Below, in pieces: positions 18,501-25,434 of a stretch of 45,622 nt of DNA. Positions within the stretch are counted from its first letter, which is position 1; every line of letters begins with the position of its first letter. A model generated the notes under the pieces. It ran no database searches and was not told the origin of the DNA. It worked only from the letters and a program-made list of their open reading frames with translations. This DNA is from an uncultured Verrucomicrobiota bacterium (GTDB lineage: Bacteria; Verrucomicrobiota; Verrucomicrobiia; Limisphaerales; CAIYYI01). The translations under genes and the position numbers were made by a program. The stretch spans positions 1-45,622 of the forward strand of contig CAIYYI010000353.1 in NCBI GenBank assembly GCA_903930345.1, written 5' to 3'.

Positions 18501-18886
18501 GAGTGTTGCCAGAGTCGGCCGTTGATCTGGATGTCCAGCTTGGGCGGGTTGCCCTGGTGGGTGTCCAGAAGGTCGAGCACCAGTTGGCAATCCCCGGTCT
18601 CTGCCCGGGTCTTGAGCCCGAACAGGATGGAGAAAGTGTGCGGACGGTTCCCGGCCCAGCCATCCTGCGGCCCGGGTTGGATGTAGGGCCAGTCGCGCTG
18701 GCTTTCTGATGCCCCCACCACGTGGAAGCCGTCCTCCCGGTATTCTTTCAGCCTGCCCGGTGCCAGGGCGAACTCCCCATTGCGCCCATCCGCGCGGCCG
18801 ATCTCCCACAGCCAGGTTTCAGCGGCATGGGCGGGCGCGAGCCAGCCCAGGGTGAGGATGGTCAACAGTGGCAATATGGGTTTCAT
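15527..18886 (-). CDS. Exported glycoside hydrolase family 38 alpha-mannosidase
   Basis: About 1119 residues from the ATG at 18886, which gives a signal peptide (MKPILPLLTILTLGWLAPAHA); an ATG at 18919 adds a charged 11-residue extension. Residues 22-180 form a beta-rich domain beginning WLWEIGRADGRNGEF, like the C-terminal binding domain of rhamnogalacturonan lyases (PL4). The GH38 catalytic part follows: zinc ligands in HSHTD (H301, H303, D305) and the probable nucleophile Asp420 in SDVPGYTW, then the C-terminal beta-domains. It should hydrolyse alpha-mannosides outside the cytoplasm, but the TD/YTD variant around the zinc site differs from classical enzymes, so specificity is open. It is a single gene, convergent with secG and divergent from the rlmI-like gene. 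Confidence 0.88.
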   Translation of the reverse strand: MKPILPLLTILTLGWLAPAHAAETWLWEIGRADGRNGEFALAPGRLKEYREDGFHVVGASESQRDWPYIQPGPQDGWAGNRPHTFSILFGLKTRAETGDCQLVLDLLDTHQGNPPKLDIQINGRLWQHSLPPGAGDHTAFGEADKGKKHRVAITFPCTNLITGDNQITITTREGSWFLYDQVALAAPAGVELGVAKARTVLVAAESVRALRRQGFGYTQPLRVVLRHFGEPAKLRLRVQEEASLVRNLTLTNGEQEITLQLAAIDQAQTRMVIAEVNNQVLARRSVLVKPVRKLTVYVLPHSHTDIGYTDLQTAIADKQVTNLLQGMAYARQTATNPPGSRFVWNVEVLWAADLYWQRLNEQQRGEFLAAVKQGQVGLNGMYLNELTGLCRPEELVRLFRHATRLAELTGTPVDSAMISDVPGYTWGTVPAMNQAGIRYFSTAPNYFDRIGTILKEWENKPFYWMGPDGESKVLVWIPFWGYAMSHRYGTLTPKLVEDFCDGLDKRNYPYDIAHVRWSGQGDNAVPDPSICGFIRDWNLKYAWPRFVIATTSEAFRAFEQKYGGDLPQVRGDWTPYWEDGAGSSARETAQNRASSDRLAQAETLFALWQPRAYPAAEFTAAWNQVLLYSEHTWGAWCSVSEPERKETVEQWAIKQSYATAADRQSTRLFNQALALRGAETTNAVDVWNTASWPRTELVTVSAALSRAGDRVLDDQGRPAQSQRLRNGDLAFLVKDLPPLAGRRYAIHAGRGASETLARVNGATLDNGLVRVRVNEQTGGIEELAAAGIAENLADTRDGESLNDYLYLVGDNLTNVARNGAVTLRPGEPGPLVASLIVESDAPGCQKLIREIRLVAGLGQVELDNLVIKTRQPGTNHLAKEGKESVNFAFPFRVPGGQMRLEVPYGLVRPDADQMPSACKNWFTVGSWADVSAADQGITWVTLDAPLVQVGGLTANLLNSQSDPEVWRKTVGPTGKLYSWAMNNHWGTNYRAYQEGPVRFRFRLRPHRQFDAAEAARFAGSQTQPLVAMAARGPQPSGTPLLQLNQPDVLVTALKPSDDGQALIIRLFGTGPVERETSLQWPGHPPSTLFRSGTAEKPGHQLAGRVVVPAQGLVTVRAEF

Positions 18887-19019
18887 GCGGGGCAATGTTT
18901 TTTTAACGGCTGACTCCATTAGAGAACAAACAACGGCTCCGTCAAGCATGCGCGCCGGGCTTTTTCGATCACTGAATTTTCCACAAACTTGCGGTTCTTC
19001 CCGTTTTCGTGTAACCAAG

Positions 19020-20267
19020 ATGGGAATGAATGACATGTCATCGTCCGGGGACGGCTTCCGCAGTCGCAGGCCGTCTGCCCCTTTGCCCCCGCCCGACACC
19101 AGCAATTGGCGGGAGCCTTGGGTGCAGATGAAGTACTACAGCTTTGCCCCCTGCATCTTCCCCGCGATGATCAAGCGGGTGTCGCCCGGGGCCCGGCCTG
19201 GGGACATCGTGACGGTTTACGACAAAACCGGCCAGCCGTTCGGGGCGGGTCTGTTCAATCCGCGCGCCCGGGTGCCCCTGCGGGTGCTCTTCCACGGCGA
19301 GCGTCCGGTGGGGGAGGAGGATTTGCTGAGTCTGCTGGACCGGGCCATTGACCTGCGCCTGGGGCCTTTGCGGCTGCCGGAGGTGACCGATGCCTTCCGG
19401 GTGGTGCATTCGGATGGGGACGGCCTGAGTGGGCTGGTGGTGGATAAATATGCCGACGTGCTCAGCCTCTCCGTCCACAGCCTCGGGGTGTTCCAACGGC
19501 TGCCGAAATGGCTCCCGCGTCTGCATGAACGCCTGGGCACCCGGCGCGTGGTGCTGGATATTGATCCCGCCGTCGCGCGCTATGAGGGCATCAATCCGGA
19601 TCACCTCAAAACCGACAAAGTCCGCTCGGTGCGCATCCGGGAACACGGGGTGCGGTATGAGGTGAATTTTGAGCAGGGCCACAAAACCGGTTTTTTCTGC
19701 GATCAGCGGGAGAACCGGCGTCGGTTGGTGGCCTGGACGCCCGGCAAACGGGTGCTGGATCTCTGCTGTTACACGGGCGGTTTCTCCCTTTCGGCCAAAG
19801 TCACCGGCCAGGCGGCGGAGGTTACGGGGGTGGATCTGGACGAGGAGGCCATTGCCCAGGCCCGCAACAACGCCAACCTCAACCAGGCCCGCGTGGAATT
19901 GGTGCATTGTGACGCCTTTGCGTTCGCCCGTCAGATGCAGATCAACAACCGCCGCTGGGATGTGGTGATTCTGGACCCGCCCAAGCTCATCCTCAGCCGC
20001 GAGGACGAGGAGGAGGGGCGGCGCAAGTACGAGGATCTCAACCAACTGGCGGTGAATCTGGTCGAGCCGGGCGGCCTCTTTGTGACCTGCTCCTGCTCCG
20101 GCCTGTTGCCGCAGGAGAGCTTTGAGTTCCTCGTCACCCGGGGCATTCACCGCGCCAACCGGCGGCTCCAGATCCTGGAGTTGCCCGGAGCGGGGGCGGA
20201 TCACCCGGTGCTCTCCAACTGTCCGGAGAGCCGTTACTTGAAATTGATCTGGGCACGGGTGTTTTAA
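19020..20267 (+). CDS. rlmI: RlmI-like 23S rRNA (cytosine-5) methyltransferase
   Basis: About 415 residues from the ATG at 19020; starts at 19026 or 19035 are also possible, and the frame continues upstream without support. An N-terminal PUA-like domain (GDIVTVYDKTGQPFGAGLFNP) is followed by the linker VVDKYADVLSLS and the SAM-dependent methyltransferase core: RVLDLCCYTGGFSL (motif I), DVVILDPPKL (motif IV) and TCSCSG (motif VI, with the likely catalytic cysteine). This matches the RlmI/RlmKL-C family, which methylates C1962 of 23S rRNA. The N-terminal 20-25 residues are not conserved-looking. Polymerase X follows after 51 bp on the same strand. Confidence 0.9.
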   Translation: MGMNDMSSSGDGFRSRRPSAPLPPPDTSNWREPWVQMKYYSFAPCIFPAMIKRVSPGARPGDIVTVYDKTGQPFGAGLFNPRARVPLRVLFHGERPVGEEDLLSLLDRAIDLRLGPLRLPEVTDAFRVVHSDGDGLSGLVVDKYADVLSLSVHSLGVFQRLPKWLPRLHERLGTRRVVLDIDPAVARYEGINPDHLKTDKVRSVRIREHGVRYEVNFEQGHKTGFFCDQRENRRRLVAWTPGKRVLDLCCYTGGFSLSAKVTGQAAEVTGVDLDEEAIAQARNNANLNQARVELVHCDAFAFARQMQINNRRWDVVILDPPKLILSREDEEEGRRKYEDLNQLAVNLVEPGGLFVTCSCSGLLPQESFEFLVTRGIHRANRRLQILELPGAGADHPVLSNCPESRYLKLIWARVF

Positions 20268-20318
20268 TCGCCCCGCTCCGCGCTTGCGCTCACCGGTTTC
20301 GGGCGTAGATTTCCCCGC

Positions 20319-21797
20319 ATGGATCGAGATCAAGTGGCGGAGATTCTCTCCGAAATCGGCGTGCTGCTGGAATTGCAGGGCGAAAACCCGTTCAAGACCC
20401 GGGCTTACAGCAATGCGGCGCGCGCGTTGGATGTCCTGACAGAACCGCTGCCCAAGCTGGTGGCGGAGGGACGCTTGGGGGAGGTGAAGGGCATCGGGGA
20501 GGGGCTCCAGAAAAAAATTGTGGAGCTGGTCACCACCGGTCGGCTCGTTTACCATGAGGAGCTTAAGGCATCCCTGCCGCCCGGGTTGTTGGAGATGCTG
20601 CAAATCCCCGGGCTGGGCCCCAAGAAGGTCAAAGCCCTCCATGACAAGTTGCGGCTGACCACCATTGAGGCTTTGGAAAAGGCCTGCCAGGCCGGTCAGG
20701 TGGCCGACCTGGATGGCTTTGGGGACAAGACGCAGGCCAAAATTCTGGAAGGCATTGATTTCCGGCGCAAGTACGCCTCCCGCCATCTGCTGAGCGCGGG
20801 CCTGGTGGTTGCCGAACCCATCCTGGATCTGCTGCGCGAGCATCCGGCCGTGATTCGCTGCGGCACAGCGGGCAGCCTGAGGCGGCACAAGGAAGTGATC
20901 GGCGACATCGATTTTCTGGTCTCCTCGCGGGCGCCTTTGGAGGTCATCAACGCCTTCACCAGTCTGCCCGGCATCCTTTCCATCAGCGCCCAAGGCGATA
21001 CCAAGGCCAGCGTGGTGCTGGCGGGAGGCATCCAGGCTGATTTGCGCGTGGTGAGCGACGGGGAGTTTCCGTTCGCCCTCGCCTATTTCACCGGCAGCAA
21101 GGAGCATAATATCGTCATGCGCCAACGAGCCATCCAGCGCGGCCTGCGCCTGAACGAGTACGGGCTTTTCCGCTCCACGGAGGAAACCCGTGATCCCGCC
21201 CTGCGCCTGCCCTGCCACACGGAGGAGGAAATCTTCGCCGCGCTTGATCTGGACTACATCCCCCCGGAGCTGCGTGAGGATCACGGTGAGTTCCTGGCGG
21301 CGGAAAAAGGAGGGCTGCCACGCCTGGTGGATTGGACCGAACTCAAAGGCTCACTGCACAACCATTCCCAGTGGAGCGATGGCTTGGGCAGCCTGGAGGA
21401 CATCGCGGATTACATGGAGGATCTGGGGTGCCAGTATTGGGCGATCACCGATCACTCCAAGTCCTCCCATGTGGCCAACGGTCTGGATGCCGCGCGGCTG
21501 CGGAAACAGATTGGCGAGATCCGGGTGCTCAACCAGCGGTTCGCCGACGAGGGTCGCGACTTCCGCCTGCTTTGCGGCAGCGAGGTGGATATCCTCACGG
21601 ATGGCCGCCTGGATTTTGATGATGACCTGCTGGCGGAATTGGATGTGGTGGTGGCCAGCATTCACCAGGGTTTTTCGGCCAATGAGGCGGAGATGACCCG
21701 GCGCCTCGTCAAGGCGGCGGAGAATCCGTTTGTCCACATGCTGGGGCATCCGACCGGCCGCCTGCTGCTGCAGCGCGAGGCGTACAAGGTGGATTAG
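20319..21797 (+). CDS. polX: DNA polymerase X with PHP domain, cut short by an in-frame amber codon
   Basis: 492 residues up to the TAG at 21795-21797. Domains: helix-hairpin-helix repeats (EVKGIGEGLQKKI, QIPGLGPKKVKAL); the polymerase palm with GSLRRHKEVIGDIDFLV (Asp196, Asp198) and Asp241 in QADLRVV; then the PHP exonuclease domain starting LKGSLHNHSQWSDG (His347, His349), ITDHSK, CGSEVDIL, SIHQGF and LGHPTGRLLL. Bacterial PolX is normally about 570-590 residues. The same frame stays open and conserved for another 96 codons after the stop, so this is an interrupted gene. As it stands the product lacks the last D-x-H metal ligands of the PHP site but keeps the whole polymerase part. Role: base-excision or gap-filling repair. 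Confidence 0.93.
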   Translation: MDRDQVAEILSEIGVLLELQGENPFKTRAYSNAARALDVLTEPLPKLVAEGRLGEVKGIGEGLQKKIVELVTTGRLVYHEELKASLPPGLLEMLQIPGLGPKKVKALHDKLRLTTIEALEKACQAGQVADLDGFGDKTQAKILEGIDFRRKYASRHLLSAGLVVAEPILDLLREHPAVIRCGTAGSLRRHKEVIGDIDFLVSSRAPLEVINAFTSLPGILSISAQGDTKASVVLAGGIQADLRVVSDGEFPFALAYFTGSKEHNIVMRQRAIQRGLRLNEYGLFRSTEETRDPALRLPCHTEEEIFAALDLDYIPPELREDHGEFLAAEKGGLPRLVDWTELKGSLHNHSQWSDGLGSLEDIADYMEDLGCQYWAITDHSKSSHVANGLDAARLRKQIGEIRVLNQRFADEGRDFRLLCGSEVDILTDGRLDFDDDLLAELDVVVASIHQGFSANEAEMTRRLVKAAENPFVHMLGHPTGRLLLQREAYKVD

Positions 21798-22085
21798 CAC
21801 GCAGTCATTGATGCCTGCGCCGCCACGGGCACGTGGATTGAGTTGAACTGCAGCCCGAGCCGCTTCGATCTCGACTGGAGGCTCTGGCCCCAGGCCCGCA
21901 GCAAGGGGGTGAAATGTGTCATCAACTGCGATGCCCACCGCAATGAGCATGCCGGGTTTCTGCGGCTCGGGGTTGGCATCGCGCGCAAAGGCTGGCTGAC
22001 CCGGGGGGACATCATCAACACGCTTCCGTTGGAGCAATTGCGCCAGGCTCTGGCCGCCAAGCGGGCGGGCTTCAAGGCCGGTTGA
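21798..22085 (+). pseudogene. polX: Detached C-terminus of the PolX PHP domain
   Basis: This is the same frame as the upstream polX. The translation from 21798 reads HAVIDACAATGTWIELN, then DLDWRLWPQARSKG, CVINCDAH (Asp538 and His540 counted from the polX start), LGVGIARKGWLTRGDI and NTLPLEQL, all typical of the end of PolX. It has no start codon of its own close to the amber codon; the first in-frame ATG-like position (21843) is inside the conserved fold. Together with the upstream part it makes a full 588-residue protein. Either a sequencing error, a recent nonsense mutation or readthrough explains it. Confidence 0.85.
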
Positions 22086-22128
22086 ATTTCGCATGGCCAG
22101 CGGTCGGGGTTTGTGGCAGGGTGGCGGC

Positions 22129-23439
22129 ATGAAATCAGCCCGTTCCCTGTGTCTTTTGGCCTGTGGTCTTGCATTGGGGTGGGTCGTATTCGCCAGTCGG
22201 GCCGCTGAACAGGTGTTGTGGCAGGCCTCCCTTGATTCCTCCGCTGGTTGGACCAATCGGACGCCCCGGTCGGAAATCAGCCCGCAATTCAAGGCTGATA
22301 CACGGGGCGGCCGCCAGCGCTCCGGCGCTTTGCGGATTGAAACTTCCCGGGCGGATGAGTTCGGCACCTGGCAGACGCGGGTGACCTCCGTGCAGCCGGG
22401 AACCTATTATCGCCTGCAAGGCTGGTACCGCACCCGTTCGGTGGCTTATCCCCGCCGGGCGGTCGGGGTGCGCCTGGAATGGCTGGATGCCCGCGGACGT
22501 TCAACCCGGCCGCCGGAGTATGCCCTGGACCAGGCGCGGGAAGGGGAATGGAGCCGGGTTGCCTACACCACCATCGCCCCCGCCAATGCGACCGTCCTGG
22601 ACGTGCAGTTGACATTTGGGTTTTCGGCCAGGGGCACGGTCTGGTTTGATGATTTTCAGCTCGCCGCCACCGATGCGCCGGTCCAGCGGGTGATCCGTGC
22701 CCTGACGGTGCATCATCGGCCCACCCGGACCCGGTCAACGGCGGAAAGCATCGGCCAGTTTTGTGATTTGGTGGAGCAGCGTGCCGGGGAGCCGCTGGAT
22801 TTGATCTGCCTGCCGGAAGGGGTTTCGGTCATCGGCACGGGGCAATCCTATGTGGAGGTGGCGCAGCCCATCCCCGGGCCGGACACCGTGCGCCTGGGGC
22901 GGTTGGCGCAGAAAATGAAAGCACACGTGGTGGCGGGCGTCTATGAGCGTTCGGGGCGCACCGTTTATAACACCGCCGTGCTGCTGGGGCGGGATGGCGC
23001 CTTGCTGGGCGCCTACCGCAAAACCCACCTGCCCCGGGAGGAATGGGAGGCGGGCATTGCCCCGGGCAACACCTACCCCGTGTTCAACACCGATTTCGGG
23101 CGCGTGGGCCTGATGATCTGCTGGGATCTCCAGTTTCCCGAGGTGGCGCGCGCCCTGGCGGTGCAGGGGGCCGAGGTGCTGCTGCTGCCCATCTGGGGCG
23201 GGAGCGAGCCGTTGGCCCGGGCGCGGGCGATCGAGAACCACGTGTTTCTGATCAGCAGCAGCTACGATATGCGCAGCTACATCCTGGGGCCGACGGGCGA
23301 CATTCTGGCCGAGGCCACCCGGGAACAACCGGTGGCCACGGCTGAACTCAGGCTGGATGAGCTGATCTTCCAGCCTTGGCTGGGCAACATGCGCACCCGC
23401 ACCTGGCGGGAGCGGCGGCCGGATATTTCCCAGCCTTGA
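22129..23439 (+). CDS. Exported nitrilase-superfamily amidohydrolase with N-terminal carbohydrate-binding-like domain
   Basis: 436 residues from the ATG at 22129 (hydrophobic signal SLCLLACGLALGWVVFA, then SRAAEQ). Residues 25-190 form a jelly-roll-like domain (YYRLQGWYRT, VGVRLEWLDARG, VWFDDFQL) of the kind seen in galactose-binding or CBM modules. Residues 195-436 are a carbon-nitrogen hydrolase with the full Glu-Lys-Cys triad: E230 (CLPEG), K298 (YRKTHL) and C331 (MICWD). Most nitrilase-family enzymes are cytoplasmic, so export and the sugar-binding-like domain are unusual. A plausible role is cleaving an amide on a glycan or peptidoglycan-derived substrate, but this is inference. It lies 43 bp after the polX frame and 31 bp before the next gene, in one possible transcript. 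Confidence 0.85.
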   Translation: MKSARSLCLLACGLALGWVVFASRAAEQVLWQASLDSSAGWTNRTPRSEISPQFKADTRGGRQRSGALRIETSRADEFGTWQTRVTSVQPGTYYRLQGWYRTRSVAYPRRAVGVRLEWLDARGRSTRPPEYALDQAREGEWSRVAYTTIAPANATVLDVQLTFGFSARGTVWFDDFQLAATDAPVQRVIRALTVHHRPTRTRSTAESIGQFCDLVEQRAGEPLDLICLPEGVSVIGTGQSYVEVAQPIPGPDTVRLGRLAQKMKAHVVAGVYERSGRTVYNTAVLLGRDGALLGAYRKTHLPREEWEAGIAPGNTYPVFNTDFGRVGLMICWDLQFPEVARALAVQGAEVLLLPIWGGSEPLARARAIENHVFLISSSYDMRSYILGPTGDILAEATREQPVATAELRLDELIFQPWLGNMRTRTWRERRPDISQP

Positions 23440-23470
23440 CACGGTCCGCTCTCTTCCCAATGCTGCGGGC

Positions 23471-24427
23471 ATGAGCACTCAGCTATCCCGCAGAAGCGCC
23501 GGCCAACTCGGTGCCGCCCTGGCGCTGGCCCCTTGGCTGTCCGGCCTGGCCGCCCCCGCCCCGGTGGCGGACCGACTCTGGAAAACCGCCGTGGGTCTCA
23601 ACGGCTTTCAATCCGGCTCCCGCAAATACAAAAAGAACTATCCGATCTGGGAGGTGCTGGATTTTGCGGCCCGCAATGGTTTTGACGGTGTGGAACTGGT
23701 GGGTGACTGGCCGGCCGGCGGATATCCGGGGGCTCGTGAAACCGGACGGGTGCGCGCCCTGCGGCGCCTGTACGATCAATACGGGGTGGGCATTTTCTCC
23801 ATCCAGATCGGGGCGGACCGGGCCTTTGATCCCGAGGCGGAGGTGCGGCGGCGCTGGGTGGAGGAGGTGGCGGACCGCCTGCAACTCGCCGCCCAACTCG
23901 GCTGCGCGTGTGTCGGCATGTGGCCCGGCGGAGGTCTGCGTGGGCAGACCCTGGAGGTCGCCTTGGATCGGTTGTGCGAGTCCTTCCGCCGGGTCGCTGA
24001 CCTGGCGGCGGAGCAAAAAATACTGGCCTGTTTTGAGATTGAGCCGCCGTTTGTCTTCAATCAGGAAGCCCATTACCACGAGATTTTACGACGCACCAAC
24101 CACCCGAATTTCAAGGGCATTTACGACCCCAGCCACTTCGACCTCATGTCTGGCAGCACCGGCCGCCCGGAGGAGATGCTGAAACGCGTCGGGGCGAGGC
24201 AGGTGGGCTACCTGCAATTCTGTGACACGGATGGCAAGCTGCGTGACGGGGGCACCTCCACGCACCTGGGCTGTGGGGATGGTCACACCGATTGCACCCA
24301 GGCGTTGCGGTGGTTGAAGCAGCAGGGATGGCGCGGTTGGATCATGATGGATGAATGGGAGGTCCCGGACCCGTACGATGCCTGCCTCAAAGGCAAAAAG
24401 GCGGTCGATCAGGTGCTGGCCGGGTAA
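23471..24427 (+). CDS. Exported sugar phosphate isomerase/epimerase-like TIM-barrel protein
   Basis: 318 residues. The N-terminus carries a Tat-like signal (LSRRSAGQLGAALALAPWLSGLA). The body is a xylose-isomerase-like/AP-endonuclease-2 TIM barrel with metal-ligand-type residues: E in ACFEIEP, D and H in YDPSHFD, the D of FCDTDG, and E near the C-terminus in MMDEWE. Relatives of this fold are isomerases, epimerases and hydratases of sugars and keto-sugars. An exported member next to other exported glycan enzymes suggests processing of an oxidised sugar outside the cytoplasm. It is the last gene of the plus-strand run; no clear terminator follows before the convergent gene 23 bp away. Confidence 0.85.
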   Translation: MSTQLSRRSAGQLGAALALAPWLSGLAAPAPVADRLWKTAVGLNGFQSGSRKYKKNYPIWEVLDFAARNGFDGVELVGDWPAGGYPGARETGRVRALRRLYDQYGVGIFSIQIGADRAFDPEAEVRRRWVEEVADRLQLAAQLGCACVGMWPGGGLRGQTLEVALDRLCESFRRVADLAAEQKILACFEIEPPFVFNQEAHYHEILRRTNHPNFKGIYDPSHFDLMSGSTGRPEEMLKRVGARQVGYLQFCDTDGKLRDGGTSTHLGCGDGHTDCTQALRWLKQQGWRGWIMMDEWEVPDPYDACLKGKKAVDQVLAG

Positions 24428-24450
24428 GTAATTGAGTTTCTCGCGATGAC

Positions 24451-24996
24451 TTAGTGGCTTGTGGATAAGGTTACTCGTTCAACATTCAATTGGATGGGAG
24501 CCAAACCTCCGTGTTGACGACCAAAGACCGCATCGTACATGGGATTGGCAGGCCGGAAAGACGAAGACCAGCCTTCGCTCGCAAACACCAGGTTTGTGCT
24601 ATTGGCCGCCAGCATTTTAGCCGGGTTGCCCGACAGGTTCTCCAACAGCGATCCCTTGTCTGAATCCCCGGCAAGAACCTTAGAAGAATTTGCATGCCAT
24701 TGGGTCGTGGTGGGGTTGGCCAGGTTGGGCAGAATGAGGGCGCGGTCGCGGTAGTCGACAGTTGCCACTAGCAACAGCAGCACGGTTGCGCACATCAGGC
24801 CGGTGGCTATTGGGCGGGCCAACAGAAACGTCCACAATTCCGCAAACCTGCTTCGGCCGGAGGTGGTATCCCCCGCGGCCAGTCGCGCAATCACCTGGTT
24901 GGAAAAGGAATCGAAGTATCCAGGAGGCGGTTGCTCATGCTTTTTCAGCCGGAGCAGCTTTTCCAGATTTCCAAAGTTATCCGGTGTGTTTGACAT
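24451..24996 (-). CDS. Single-pass membrane protein of unknown function (anti-sigma-like layout)
   Basis: About 181 residues from the ATG at 24996, which has GGAG five bases upstream. The N-terminal cytoplasmic part contains NLEKLLRLKKHEQPPPGYFDSFSNQVIARL, a pattern I associate with Verrucomicrobia proteins encoded beside ECF sigma factors. One membrane helix (about residues 64-82, IATGLMCATVLLLLVATV) is followed by an outward-facing Asn/Ser/Ala-rich domain with no recognised fold. No sigma factor gene is adjacent, so a regulatory role is only a guess. The surrounding DNA looks less GC-rich than the neighbours. Confidence 0.7.
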   Translation of the reverse strand: MSNTPDNFGNLEKLLRLKKHEQPPPGYFDSFSNQVIARLAAGDTTSGRSRFAELWTFLLARPIATGLMCATVLLLLVATVDYRDRALILPNLANPTTTQWHANSSKVLAGDSDKGSLLENLSGNPAKMLAANSTNLVFASEGWSSSFRPANPMYDAVFGRQHGGLAPIQLNVERVTLSTSH

Positions 24997-25434
24997 GGCT
25001 ACTCCAGGGGCTGCTAAACAACACCTCCATTGGGTGTATGGATGGTGTTTCATGGGGACCAGGTTTTGTGTTCATTTGCTGTATGGCCGGTTATGTCATC
25101 CGTGAACGCAGTCGAGGTTGTGTGCCGCAAGCACTGGAGCCTCGCCCCCCATGCCGACACAGTGTTTGATGCCTGGGCAACAACCGCTGATCCACAGTCA
25201 ATGGTTGCAGATTACGCCCTGGAACGTGTCCATCGCCATGGGGTGTTTGCCCCATCCTGAACGCAAGCCGTGCAAGGCAGTGTGCTTTCGACCAACCCAG
25301 AAAACCCTCAAATATCAGGCTTGTTTCTCCGGGTTGATTCCACGATAGCTGGACCAGGGTTTTCACTTGCTTGATTCAGAATGGAGGGCGGAACGCTTGC
25401 GTTGGGGGTGATTTCGCGGTGAAATGGCGGCTGC
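24997..25434. other. 438-bp gene-poor gap
   Basis: Short open frames occur on both strands but none shows a start with a ribosome binding site plus family-like sequence. Content visible: ATGGGG-TGTTTG-CCCCAT, a 6-bp-arm inverted repeat at 25238-25255. No sigma-factor remnant could be read in any frame. The stretch may be decayed coding DNA or a long promoter region for the divergent genes on either side. Confidence 0.5.

Noticed and set aside
17117-18709. 530-codon open frame antisense to the GH38 gene
   Set aside because: Shadow of a GC-rich gene; no start with a ribosome binding site and no family features.
19038-21284. 748-codon open frame antisense to rlmI and polX
   Set aside because: It spans two unrelated real genes on the opposite strand, which a real gene would not do.
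20319-22085. Genome-wide recoding of TAG or pyrrolysine insertion in polX
   Set aside because: TAG ends several other genes here cleanly (e.g. 6139-6141, 40425-40427), and PolX has no reason to need pyrrolysine. A local mutation or error is simpler.
24451-24996. Naming the membrane protein an anti-sigma factor
   Set aside because: No sigma factor is adjacent and no zinc-finger (H-x3-C-x2-C) motif is visible; only the layout is suggestive.
25238-25255. ATGGGG-N6-CCCCAT inverted repeat as an operator
   Set aside because: Arms of this length are expected by chance many times in a window this size, and no promoter is visible next to it.
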